Positions 41,180-51,400 of a DNA stretch of 64,000 nt are shown here, one piece after another. Position 1 is the first letter of the stretch. Each line of letters starts with the position of its first letter. Source of the DNA: a virus; IMG/VR virus record IMGVR_UViG_3300008259_000013, positions 67,288 through 131,287 of that record. The stretch is one strand, 5' to 3'. The notes below the pieces were generated by a model. It worked only from the letters and a program-made list of their open reading frames with translations. It was not told the origin of the DNA and did not search any database. The position numbers were made by a program, and so were the translations under genes.

Positions 41180-41872
41180 ATGAGTATTCCTCCAAAAGTT
41201 CTCAAGAGAAATGAGTACGGTCTTCTTGAAGACCCTCCCATCCCGTACGTATTTAATGATGACGGATACGTTAACTGGCGCAAAATGATCCGTCCAGAGT
41301 TCCTTGTGCCTAACAAGCAAAGAACTCAAGAAACCGACATCTCGAAGCTAGAAGATAAAGACCTATTGATTCTTTTGGGCGGCATTAAAGAACTCGCTCA
41401 AATCAGAGGTTTTACTTGCGTTTCTTATGATGTGCCAGAAGCTGGGCCTAATTACGTAATTGCTAGTTGCTATATTAATTGGATTGGCAATTATGAGACT
41501 TCTAATGTAGATGTGTCTTTCCAAGCCTTGGCTGACGCCTCTCCCGACAATACTCAAAGTTTTGCAAGAAACTACTTAGCTGCCATTGCCGAAAATAGAG
41601 CTTTCGTTAGATGCGTCAGAAACTTTCTAAAGATCAATATTGTCGGCCAAGAAGAAATCGGCACAAAGGTTGTTGATGAGCCAGCTCCAGAAAATCCAAT
41701 GTCTCCTGCTACTGTTCTTTACAATCTCATGAAAGAAAAGAACATCTCTTTTGAGCAAATTCAAAAGAGACTAGTCAAAGACAAGTACGAAAAGGCAGAA
41801 GAAATTACATCTATCAACGACCTTTCTAAGCCAAAGATTTTCGAGCTTATCGAAAGAATTAAGAAGGCTTAA
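41180..41872 (+). CDS. Possible single-strand annealing (Rad52/Sak-like) protein
   Basis: This 230-residue protein has YVIASCYINWIGNYETSNVD and then SFARNYLAAIAENRAFVRCVRNFLKI. The second segment resembles the 'A.a.AetrAi.RAlrn.lgi' helix found in Rad52/Sak-type and related phage annealing proteins. The C-terminal 60 residues form a helical domain (VLYNLMKEKNISFEQIQKRL) with a short linker rich in Pro and Glu. A strong private promoter and a place at the end of the replication module fit. The match is weak, so an unrelated replication accessory protein is possible. Confidence 0.45.
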   Translation: MSIPPKVLKRNEYGLLEDPPIPYVFNDDGYVNWRKMIRPEFLVPNKQRTQETDISKLEDKDLLILLGGIKELAQIRGFTCVSYDVPEAGPNYVIASCYINWIGNYETSNVDVSFQALADASPDNTQSFARNYLAAIAENRAFVRCVRNFLKINIVGQEEIGTKVVDEPAPENPMSPATVLYNLMKEKNISFEQIQKRLVKDKYEKAEEITSINDLSKPKIFELIERIKKA

Positions 41873-42136
41873 TTACCACCTGTTAGCAGGGCAGCTTTCG
41901 TAGTCGGCTTTTACTTTCATCGACACGAAACATCCGCAAATCGTGCATCGACCTAGATCTCTATCTAGGTCTTTGCATTTACTACATATGTCTAGTCTTT
42001 CTTGAGCTTTGTCTTTTTGAGATATTATCGGTCTTCCATTAGCTATTGCTGATCCAGCTTTCACCGCAGATCCGCTTAAACTTTTTGAAACCTTCGCTGC
42101 TTCTTTAAATAAATCGCTGAAGTCATTTAAGTTCAT
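41873..42136 (-). CDS. Small zinc-ribbon protein
   Basis: This 87-residue protein has an N-terminal helical half followed by ERLDICSKCKDLDRDLGRCT, then ICGCFVSMKVKADYESCPANRW. The C-x2-C ... C-x2-C-x-C ... C arrangement is a zinc ribbon found in many phage genomes as a stand-alone protein of unknown role. Its stop abuts the convergent + strand gene without a visible terminator. It overlaps the structural gene upstream by 4 bases and so belongs to the late minus-strand operon. Confidence 0.75.
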   Translation of the reverse strand: MNLNDFSDLFKEAAKVSKSLSGSAVKAGSAIANGRPIISQKDKAQERLDICSKCKDLDRDLGRCTICGCFVSMKVKADYESCPANRW

Positions 42137-45100
42137 ATTTTTATTGTTCCTGGAAACATATTTGCGTATGTAAAATCTATTGCTTTAGAATAAGAGTCTC
42201 CGCATCCGTAAGTACAGAATATAGCTTCTCCATTTATTCTCCCATTAGAAACTGATAATGCTTGCGCCGTTCCTCTTGCATTGGCTTCTATAGTGCCGCC
42301 TGCATTATAAAATTGAAAATAAGTATTAGGAACAGTATTAGCTGTCGGGAGCAAAGTCCCCGGAGGCACATATTTTTCATAGCTATCATTATTTAAACCA
42401 CGACAACCAATTGCTGTATATCCCCCTACTCCTATTGGCGCGCTATTATTAACGCAAGACGTTGTTTGTTCTGTAACTATTCCTAATATTTTTCTTCTAA
42501 ATGTTCTTAAATAACTTTCTTTAAATGCTCCCGCCATCAAAGGGTGCAAGAAAGGCTTAAAGCTTAAAGTCATTGAATCTTCAGAAGAAACTTTATATAT
42601 TCCTTGAGCCAAACCTAAAGGCTCAGCTTTATCTGATTTTAATTCTACTCTTCCTACACTTCTAGAAGCAGAAACTGCAATAGAAGAGTTTATTGGCAAA
42701 TAAAGACTAGCTTCATTTGTTAGGGCTTCTTTTGTTCCATTTGTATTAAATGAAATCAAATCAAATTCATTATCTCCTAAAGACGACTCGAACCAAGCAT
42801 TATAAGAATTCTTTTGATCTACAGCCCAAATCATTGGTAAAATAACTCTAACTTCATTAAGATTATTTATCCCCATAACTAGTCTATTGAACATCTCTGC
42901 TCTAGGCAGCATGTTTGGCAAAGGACCGAAGCCGTATTGCCCATCTCCTCTCACAGAAAGAGGCAGCAGCGTGAGCCATGGAGGAGGAGTAAACCTGCTC
43001 GTAGAGAAAACTGCTGCGCTGCCATCTGGCACAACAGTCAAATTATTTAAAGAAAACAATTCTGGAACCCCACCATCAGCGCTCTTTTGTTCTACATTTG
43101 GATTTAAAGAAACTGGAGTTATAGCACTAGAATCTTTTGTTGGCTCTATTGTGCTTGAAATCGTCGAGTCTTCCACTTCGCTCACGCCCGCGTCCGTATC
43201 TTCGGTATAAATTTGGCTATTTTCTAGTGGATTTGTAAATTTATCTGTATATAATTTTGAAATTATATTCCAAGTTTCATCTAATATTCCTATAGAAGAC
43301 ACATCTTTCTCTTCTGGCGTTGCGTCAAGATCGTAAAAAGCTACAGAATTTTCTGAGTTTGGCTGCTCTTCTGGTATAGAAAAATTTAAATATTCATCGA
43401 GCCTAGCCTTTTGCTCTACGGAAAAAGGATTTCCATTGTTTTGCTCAAGTCTTTGTTTGTCAGAATATACGCTTGCCAGTCTCACTCCGCCTTCAATAGA
43501 CGCTTTTAGATTGTCTCTATCAAAAGAATTATTCTGCAAAACCAATACGCTCCTGTTTATATTTAAATCATTAGCTACTATTTGGAAAGATCTTTTAACA
43601 AAAGGAACAAGGTCTGTGAAAGTCTGCTCTCTTTTGCTTTGTAAATTTTTGAATAAAGAATAACCGTGCCCCGGATCAGTTATTTGTATGCCCACTATTT
43701 TTCCATATTCATTTAACTTTACTATTCCCTCTGCTCGCTTGCCGCCCTGCGACTCAGGAACTAAGTTTGGAGGAGGTATTTTTAAAGTAGGAGGAATAAG
43801 GAATACATCTTTAGGCACTGAAGGTAAAAGAATAGAATTTACTGTACCTTCTAATACTGGATCTCTGTAAAAAACATCATATTCGCACGCTAATTTATAA
43901 AATATTTTAAAGTCAAATGTAGACGACGAAGATCTCCCATCTGAAGTTGTGATGCCTTTCAGTTCATCATATTTATAAAAACCAGCTTCAGGTATTCTAA
44001 TGCCCCTCAAAACTGGGCTATTTAAGTCTAAATTTATCTTTTTGTCTTTTTCGCTTCTTGTTTCGGCATTTAATGGCACATACTTATCGTAAGCAATGTA
44101 TCTCCAGTAAGGTGGAATTAGTAATTTAGAAAAACTCAGAGACTTTGTCCTTCCACTTGATGTGCATTCTACTTCATGTTTTACCACCAGAAGTCTTAAG
44201 TTATCATTTTTGTTATCTTCTAATTCGTCTATTCTATCAAATAAAGATCTTTGCGCCGCGATAATATCCACATCTCGCTCTATTGATAAAACAAATTTTT
44301 GAGATTTGGTAAAGAAACCAAATTTTTTGTTTTCCGTAGCCGAAGTCGTAGTTGGATCTTTTGTTATTGTTATTGCTTTAGTTAAATCTACATAAGAAGC
44401 TCCACTTTTATATTGTAATTTTACCTGGAAAAGCGTTGTTTTAATTGATATTTTATTTTCAAAAAAAGAATAGTCGAAAAAGTCATCATTTATTTTCCAG
44501 AATAAAACTATCGATTTATTAGCTAATCCTTCTTTGTTAGTTATTATACATGGATGTATTTCTGTAACTGAAGCTGGATAAAAATACCCCTTTGTTTCAT
44601 TATTTGTTTTTGTATAATTAGGCTCATAGTAGAAAAAATCATTTCCTACTCCATTCGTAAAATAATAATTTCCTATATCCAATCCTTTAAAAACTGAAGT
44701 ATCTAAAAAACCATGCGAATAAGTGGGTTCTGCGCTCGTAATCTCATCACCTTGAATTGATTCTGTCCGATTATTTGATATTGTATAAACCTCAGAAAAT
44801 TTAGTATATATTTCGTATCTTAAAGTTGCTGGATTAACTACATCTATTATATTTGTTGATATAGAAGAATCTATTGGTCTTTGTGGTTCTGCATTGTCTA
44901 TGTTATCAAAGAAAAGAGTCTTTTGCTCTGTAGTTTGAGGCGTAAACCTATCAAAACTAACCTTTATATAAAAATCAAAATACCCTCCAGAGTCTGATCT
45001 TATTATAGATTGCTTATTAAAATTAAAAATATAACCACTAATTTTTCCTTTGCTATCTTTTCTAGCTAAATATTTATCCTTACTTAGAATTATAGTTTTC

Positions 45101-45630
45101 CAACTTTCTGCGTCTTTTCTCTTATAAAAAAGCTCTAACCCTGATAAAGCAGATATATTGAACTCTTCTGTCGGCGCTAACACTAATTGCGCATTTACTA
45201 AATCATAAGTTTTAGGCTCTCTTTTTATAGAAAAGCTTTCTATGACGCTTGTTGGTAAATCTGTTATAGTTGAACTCGATGGATCTATGGTAATAGGCTC
45301 GGTGGATACTGTCCCAATAGAATTAGAAGCCGTTAATATGAATCTAGTTTTATATACTCTGTCTACCTCAAAAGACTTGAACTTTACAGTTTGTGCGTCA
45401 AATAATTCTGGCTCTCCTACGGGTTCTTCATCTCCATTTTTGGTAGTAAAAAATTGCTTTGATAAAACAGCCGAAGAAGCATTTAAAACTATTATTATTA
45501 AATTAAACTTATCTAAATTGTTTTCGTATTTTTCTACGGTTAGGCCCACTGTAGGCAAAGAAGATGTTCCCGGGTCTTCTCTATTTACAGCTATTGGATA
45601 TGATTTTTGTTGTGTTAATCTTATTGGCAT
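42133..45630 (-). CDS. Large virion-type protein, 1165 residues
   Basis: The sequence is beta-rich, with Ser/Thr/Asn/Asp-rich strands reminiscent of Ig-like or fibronectin-type repeats in the first 600 residues (for example NASSAVLSKQFFT and TDLPTSVIESFSIKREP). A mixed region follows, then a C-terminal domain with Gly-rich loops (PLPNMLPRAEMFNRLV, IGVGGYTAIGCRG). No enzyme motif or membrane segment is seen. The ATG is preceded by GGAG 8-11 bases upstream, so a Shine-Dalgarno start is likely. Its place in a block of very large genes suggests tail, baseplate or adsorption apparatus. The family is not recognised. Confidence 0.75.
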   Translation of the reverse strand: MPIRLTQQKSYPIAVNREDPGTSSLPTVGLTVEKYENNLDKFNLIIIVLNASSAVLSKQFFTTKNGDEEPVGEPELFDAQTVKFKSFEVDRVYKTRFILTASNSIGTVSTEPITIDPSSSTITDLPTSVIESFSIKREPKTYDLVNAQLVLAPTEEFNISALSGLELFYKRKDAESWKTIILSKDKYLARKDSKGKISGYIFNFNKQSIIRSDSGGYFDFYIKVSFDRFTPQTTEQKTLFFDNIDNAEPQRPIDSSISTNIIDVVNPATLRYEIYTKFSEVYTISNNRTESIQGDEITSAEPTYSHGFLDTSVFKGLDIGNYYFTNGVGNDFFYYEPNYTKTNNETKGYFYPASVTEIHPCIITNKEGLANKSIVLFWKINDDFFDYSFFENKISIKTTLFQVKLQYKSGASYVDLTKAITITKDPTTTSATENKKFGFFTKSQKFVLSIERDVDIIAAQRSLFDRIDELEDNKNDNLRLLVVKHEVECTSSGRTKSLSFSKLLIPPYWRYIAYDKYVPLNAETRSEKDKKINLDLNSPVLRGIRIPEAGFYKYDELKGITTSDGRSSSSTFDFKIFYKLACEYDVFYRDPVLEGTVNSILLPSVPKDVFLIPPTLKIPPPNLVPESQGGKRAEGIVKLNEYGKIVGIQITDPGHGYSLFKNLQSKREQTFTDLVPFVKRSFQIVANDLNINRSVLVLQNNSFDRDNLKASIEGGVRLASVYSDKQRLEQNNGNPFSVEQKARLDEYLNFSIPEEQPNSENSVAFYDLDATPEEKDVSSIGILDETWNIISKLYTDKFTNPLENSQIYTEDTDAGVSEVEDSTISSTIEPTKDSSAITPVSLNPNVEQKSADGGVPELFSLNNLTVVPDGSAAVFSTSRFTPPPWLTLLPLSVRGDGQYGFGPLPNMLPRAEMFNRLVMGINNLNEVRVILPMIWAVDQKNSYNAWFESSLGDNEFDLISFNTNGTKEALTNEASLYLPINSSIAVSASRSVGRVELKSDKAEPLGLAQGIYKVSSEDSMTLSFKPFLHPLMAGAFKESYLRTFRRKILGIVTEQTTSCVNNSAPIGVGGYTAIGCRGLNNDSYEKYVPPGTLLPTANTVPNTYFQFYNAGGTIEANARGTAQALSVSNGRINGEAIFCTYGCGDSYSKAIDFTYANMFPGTIKI

Positions 45631-48440
45631 TATTGTATCTCCGAGTCTAGGATTGGTTGATATTTAGCTTGGAACACAGCGTCTGTATCATTAAAAAGAG
45701 TGCTGTTTTGTATTTTAAATTTAAAAATATATTCAGTCACTCTTTCTGAAATTACACCATCTAAGTCTTTATTAGAGTCGGCTGATTCAAGTAGCAAAAT
45801 TTCAGGCTTGTAGTTTGAGTTCAAATAGCTAGAATAATTCCCTACAGGAATTACATTTCCATCAACATCTTTTAACTGCAAAAACGCCCAAAAAAATTCT
45901 CCCTTTGTTATCTCAGATATTTCTGTACTCAATATATTCGATGAATAATCAGAATATAAAATAACTTCTGCTTCCCCTATTTTAGACGGCACAGAGTATG
46001 AGTTAGAAGAGGTTTGAGTGCTTTCTGCTTTAGATGGATTCGCTGCAGATATTATATTCCTAACTGTTGCTCTAGCCCTCAGAGATGTAACTTGATTATT
46101 TATTTTTATGTTATTTATTTGTATTGTTCTTTGCCTAGTCAATCCAGATGTAAAGTAATATTCTATATCATCAAATTTTTCTTTTATTAATATAGGACCA
46201 TATAGCTGCTGATCATTTTGATCTATAATAGAGTATTCGACCTCATCCGCATAAGTATAAGTCAAAGGAAAAGATATCGACGCATTTGGGTAATCAAGCT
46301 GCACTCTAGACAAAGAAAAAGAATTACAAACCGGAGGATTAGAAACTGAAGTGTTTAAGAATGTGAAAGGAAAATTAAATGGCACTTCTCCATCTGCTAA
46401 AAATGAAAGAATTATTCTATTTTCTTTATCTAATAATCTAAATAAGTTAGACTTTGTTATCACTGCCGAAGAAACCCCGGCGCTTAAAACCATCGGCCTC
46501 AAAGTCGGATCATTCCCTAATCTTAAAAACATCGAAGAATATTTAGTATTAACTAAACTATAAGCTAATTGGAATGTGTAAGATCCCCCCTCCGTTATAT
46601 AATCTGAAAAAACAGTATAGTCAAGTATTTGATCTTGAGACAAGTCAGTAAATGTTAAAGAACTAGACGAATTTCTATTTTCGTCATAGATTGTTTTTGT
46701 TACGCCTCCTATTTTTATTGTTAAAGTAAAAGCTGGTATTGTTATGTTTCTAATTAATTCTATTGATTGTTCGTCCGTTGAGTATTGATTTCTTATTGTA
46801 TTTCCAAAATCATAATAGAAATTAAATGCTTTGCAAGAAAAAGTCCCGACTTTTCCTGTCGAGCTTATTATTGTTGTTTGATTTGTCCCATTAGCAGTGT
46901 CTGTCACGTTCACAGAAATGGTTGATTCTTGATTAAATCTATAGACTAACCTTGTAGCAAAATCAGTTTTGATTATAATTTGTTTTGCTTCAGTGTCCTC
47001 GTCTATTGAAACTATTCTTGGAATTTTAATTTCGACAGGAATATCCAAAGAATAATCTGTTCCATCAGCATCTGTCTCTACTACCTTAAAAACCCTGAAT
47101 CTTAATGTTATGGCTGTTATTGTTCCTGAGTCGGATAGAACCGTTCCATCAGAAATTTCTTTAATGCTAAAGTATTTTGACAAATCTAAAACTTGGTCTA
47201 TATAAGATACAGTCGCTGAAGCAACGCTTCCGTTATCCTTGAAAGCATGATAAACCGTTCCATCAAAATATTTTATATATCTAAAATTATATCCCCATAT
47301 GTCTGCTTTTACTGTATTAACCGATGCGAAGTTTTTGTATAATTCTAGTGTTTGATCTGCTTTTAATGAAAAAACTGCTATTACTGTTTTTGCTGTTCCA
47401 TTAATTGGACAAATTTGTTGATCTTCAAATATTTTTATTACTCCATTTACATTTACGGAAACTTCTCCAGCATTACTTGTGCATGTTATTGTATTATTAG
47501 GAGCTACAGATACTGAAGAATTGCAAACGTCAACATATTCAAATGATATTTCAGACGATATGTTTTCTAAAGTAGCGTCGTTAGTTTTTTCTAATTGAAA
47601 AGAAACTGGTCCATGAAAAACACTTTTAGTCACCCATCCATCTGACGTAACTAGAAGGATAAAAGGACAAAAATAGTCGCTTAACTTGATCGAACATTCT
47701 GTTAGTTGATCATCTAAATAATATCTTTGCGTGCCTGGATCATAATAAAATTTATTAGAAAAATCTTCTAAATAATCATGACTTTTATTTTCTATCAAAA
47801 TTAAATTTTTATAGTAAAAAGTAGCGGGTGATGCGGTGGGAGTAATTTTATAATTTAAAATTTTGCAATAACTATAGTTTATATAAACATTATTTGTAGG
47901 CACTTTATTTATGTCTATATCAGACATATTAAAAGAAAGCATCGTGGCAGAACTACCATCTCCAGAAGGAAGCAATTTATGATATATTTTATTTATTAGC
48001 AGCGCGGAATAAGAATATATATCGACCTCAAATACGCTAAGAGCTTCTGCGCTTACTATTGTTCTTCTTTCTATAAAATTTCCTGCTCCCAATTGCACGT
48101 TGCCCATGGTCCCGCCTACGCCATTACTCCCAGCGCCACCATTATCGCTAACGCATTTTAATTGGCCTGATCTATAACCGGCAGATAAGTAAAGATTTGA
48201 TATGTCTAAAGCTGTACCGCCGCCATCTAAACCCAAAGCATCAGTCCAAAATAAATTAGCATTATTAGCCACCCCGAGATGGTCTAAATAATTTCTAGCT
48301 ACACCCTTAACATAAGTTGGACTGTTAAAAGCCTCCGAAGGAGAAGTCAAATACTGATTATCGCTAAATATAGAAGCGTAAGAATCAGAAAAAGCATTAT
48401 CCGCATAAAAAAAATCAGCTCTTACATAAAAAGATGACAT
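45630..48440 (-). CDS. Large virion-type protein, 936 residues
   Basis: The protein is beta-rich throughout, with many aromatic and Ser/Thr residues. The N-terminal 120 residues include a Gly/Asn-rich loop (CVSDNGGAGSNGVGGT). Later segments look like successive beta-sandwich domains (for example DGTDYSLDIPVEIKIP and VNVTDTANGTNQTT). Nothing indicates enzymatic activity. The stop shares one base with the start of the gene behind it, which indicates coordinated translation. It is probably a tail or fibre-network component; the family is unknown. Confidence 0.75.
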   Translation of the reverse strand: MSSFYVRADFFYADNAFSDSYASIFSDNQYLTSPSEAFNSPTYVKGVARNYLDHLGVANNANLFWTDALGLDGGGTALDISNLYLSAGYRSGQLKCVSDNGGAGSNGVGGTMGNVQLGAGNFIERRTIVSAEALSVFEVDIYSYSALLINKIYHKLLPSGDGSSATMLSFNMSDIDINKVPTNNVYINYSYCKILNYKITPTASPATFYYKNLILIENKSHDYLEDFSNKFYYDPGTQRYYLDDQLTECSIKLSDYFCPFILLVTSDGWVTKSVFHGPVSFQLEKTNDATLENISSEISFEYVDVCNSSVSVAPNNTITCTSNAGEVSVNVNGVIKIFEDQQICPINGTAKTVIAVFSLKADQTLELYKNFASVNTVKADIWGYNFRYIKYFDGTVYHAFKDNGSVASATVSYIDQVLDLSKYFSIKEISDGTVLSDSGTITAITLRFRVFKVVETDADGTDYSLDIPVEIKIPRIVSIDEDTEAKQIIIKTDFATRLVYRFNQESTISVNVTDTANGTNQTTIISSTGKVGTFSCKAFNFYYDFGNTIRNQYSTDEQSIELIRNITIPAFTLTIKIGGVTKTIYDENRNSSSSLTFTDLSQDQILDYTVFSDYITEGGSYTFQLAYSLVNTKYSSMFLRLGNDPTLRPMVLSAGVSSAVITKSNLFRLLDKENRIILSFLADGEVPFNFPFTFLNTSVSNPPVCNSFSLSRVQLDYPNASISFPLTYTYADEVEYSIIDQNDQQLYGPILIKEKFDDIEYYFTSGLTRQRTIQINNIKINNQVTSLRARATVRNIISAANPSKAESTQTSSNSYSVPSKIGEAEVILYSDYSSNILSTEISEITKGEFFWAFLQLKDVDGNVIPVGNYSSYLNSNYKPEILLLESADSNKDLDGVISERVTEYIFKFKIQNSTLFNDTDAVFQAKYQPILDSEIQ

Positions 48441-48441
48441 A

Positions 48442-51400
48442 TTATTTTCTATTTATAATTTTAATTACAGAAGATTTAGAGAAATCGTCAAATTTAATAT
48501 CTGGCGCACTCTTTATCTTGCTTATTGTTATATTCACTTCTATATCAGAATTATTAATTATATTATAATTTGCATCTACTGTATTTTCTGGGAACAAGCT
48601 TTCTACATAAAGACCGCCTATTTCCATTTCGCTTTGTGGCAGTAAAGTATTGTCGGCTGTTTGAGATTGACCCAATAGCTTTTTGATATTATTTATTTGA
48701 GTTGGGTTTAGATTTGCGTCTAAGCCAATCGTAAGCTGTCTATTATCAGGCATCTGCCTAACTGGGCTCAAAGCAGAAAAGAACGAATAATTATAATTAA
48801 ATATAGGAGACCTAAGCCCCGTCTTCTTTATCTCGCATCTTTTAAATGTTATTGTTTTATTTGTGCCTTCTAGATTTATAGTTATAGTTTGGCTGTTGTC
48901 GATAGCGCTAATAGTCCACCAATCATCAACGTAATCGGAGTTTAACCAAAAAGCCGACTGGTCTCTTGGTATCCAAGCTATAATACTATTTGCAGTTGAC
49001 TTGTACGCATTTCTAATTTGAGCTTTGAATAACTCAAGTTGATCCACGGCGACCTCTTCTTCTTCAGTTATGCTTGCGTCTGCCCCACCTTCTTCCCCTT
49101 TCTCCTCGGCTTTATTAAACGGCCTGTCTATGTCTTCTACGACTTTATACAAACGAACGAAATTAGGATACTTTATTTCATAAGTTGTTACATCTTCTCC
49201 CACAAATGTCTCGCCATCTGAATAAAACTTTCCTTTATATTTTAAATAAGGCAACTCTGTAGTGTTGGTAAACGCCGTGTCTGTTGGTATATTTATATTA
49301 TCAAAAAAGCTCTGGCTTATGCTTACTTGATATTTAATTCCATTTTGTATGCCCGGCAAAGTATAAGTCGATTGGTAGGCATCAAAGAATAAAAATCTAT
49401 AAATTGTTTCATGGCCGATTCCTACTTCGTATCCTACCACATTAGAAGGCGAATCCGTTGGTATGTCTTTGCCATTATAGTAATTTCTAAGAGCCAGATT
49501 TATTGTCGTAGAAGTTCCATCTTTAGATAATAGTTTAACATATGATTTTTGCTCCACTTGATTGTCGTCTAGTATTGGCAAAAGCTCTTCATTTCTTATT
49601 ATTCCCAAATTTAGAGTTATTTCTCTCTGTGTCGATATCGCCGTGTTAGGATTGAATATGCAATAAAATTCGTCCCTAGCTTTTGCTTTTTTCAAATATC
49701 TAGAAACAACTCCGCTTGTCGGACCAGCTTCTACGATCATCACTGAATTTCTATAGACTTTTCTTCTTCTATTTTCATCACTTAATATATTTACAAAAAT
49801 ATCTCTTGGACAATTATTTATCAAGAAAATTTGCTGCCCATAGCTTGGTGCAGTTACCGTCAAGTCATTATTATTATCTGTTAATAGATAATGCCCGGCT
49901 GTTGTTATTCTATAGACTGGTTTTAACAAATTATACGATTGAGTATTATTTGTTAAATTCATCGAAGCTAAATTTGTTATATATATGCCTCTGAAATTAT
50001 TAACTACTGTTTCTATAATGGCTTGATCAGCATAATAATAAGAAGAAGCGTACGTCTCGTCTTTTATTAAAGGAGTGATTATGATATTTTTATTATCTTT
50101 ATCTGACTCTTTTTCCCCAGCAAAACTAACGTAATCATAAATACCATTCAAGAAAAACTTCAAATCAGTTTTTAATAAATAGTTCGTAGAAGAATCTTTC
50201 TTTGATATATAATAAATTCCTTTTTCGTAAGACCCCAAGAAACTAACTCTGGAATCACTTATTTCTATAAAAGATTTTGGCGGTATAGAACAAAAAGTCT
50301 CTGTAGCAAAATCAAAAAAGATGCTTAAATAATAAGGTGTATTATTGTAAATATAGAACTTTTCTGATCCAAGAAGCCCAGCGTTTAATAGCTTCAAACT
50401 ATACGAGTCGAAGAAATTGCCAGAACTGTTTACTTGAGAAGAGCCGTAAATAAACAATTTACTATTAGCATCATAAGAAGTTAAATCTTTAAGGTCAAGA
50501 ACTCCGAATTCTCTGTTTTTTATTATTATTTCTTCTGCTTTATTTTTTGAGTTATATCTAAATAAATATGTATACTTGCTATTGCCTATATTTTGAATGA
50601 CCTTTATTCTTGCTCCAAATTTTAGATTTGGATAAAGTTCATTTACTGTTTGTGTTAGATTTTCTGGCGCTCTTCCTTCTGCATAGTTGAGCGTTGTCAC
50701 TGAAAAAACTGACGAAGCATTTAAATCTAAGCTAGATGCAGTAAACAAGTTTTGAGTGGCATTTCTAATTACTCTTGTCAAAGCTCCATTGCCTAGCAAC
50801 GAATTATTAGAGCCAATGTACATTCTATATTTGCAAGGATTAAAAACATAAAAATCTCTAAATGATTTATCAATAAAACTATTGATGTCTACATTGAATC
50901 TATTAAAATTTGGAAGATATAAAAACTCATTGCCCCCTACTATTTCCGTGGTTGATAGCCCAGATATTCCTTTCAGATTTCTAGCCGTAGCAAATACTTT
51001 TTTAACTTGAGGCAAACTAGATGTTTCCTTTACCCAAGCAGAGCCGCTCACAGAATATAAAGCTATTGAATTTACATCAAGTAAATTGCTAGTCACCGCT
51101 GTGGAATAATTATAAATTGAATTCGGAGCAGAAGAATCTGACTTTACTAAATTAACAAATAATATCTTTTTGCCCGATAGCAATGAAGCCAAAGTCGAAC
51201 CACCAATACTTATATCAAGATTTGGCAAGTAAAATTTAGATGAGTATTTAGTTATTGGAATTAATATAACATTTGGCAAACCATTTATTGCATTTTGTGA
51301 TTTAAAAAACTTAGTTAAATCAGTATGATTTGTATCTATAACTTTTAAATTATATGCCCCGGCGTTGAACTCATCACTTACTCTGTCGGTCAAATAAAAT

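Noticed and set aside
49716-49994. Plus-strand frame opposite the giant structural gene.
   Set aside because: Low-complexity Leu/Tyr-rich shadow with no promoter, ribosome site or family pattern.
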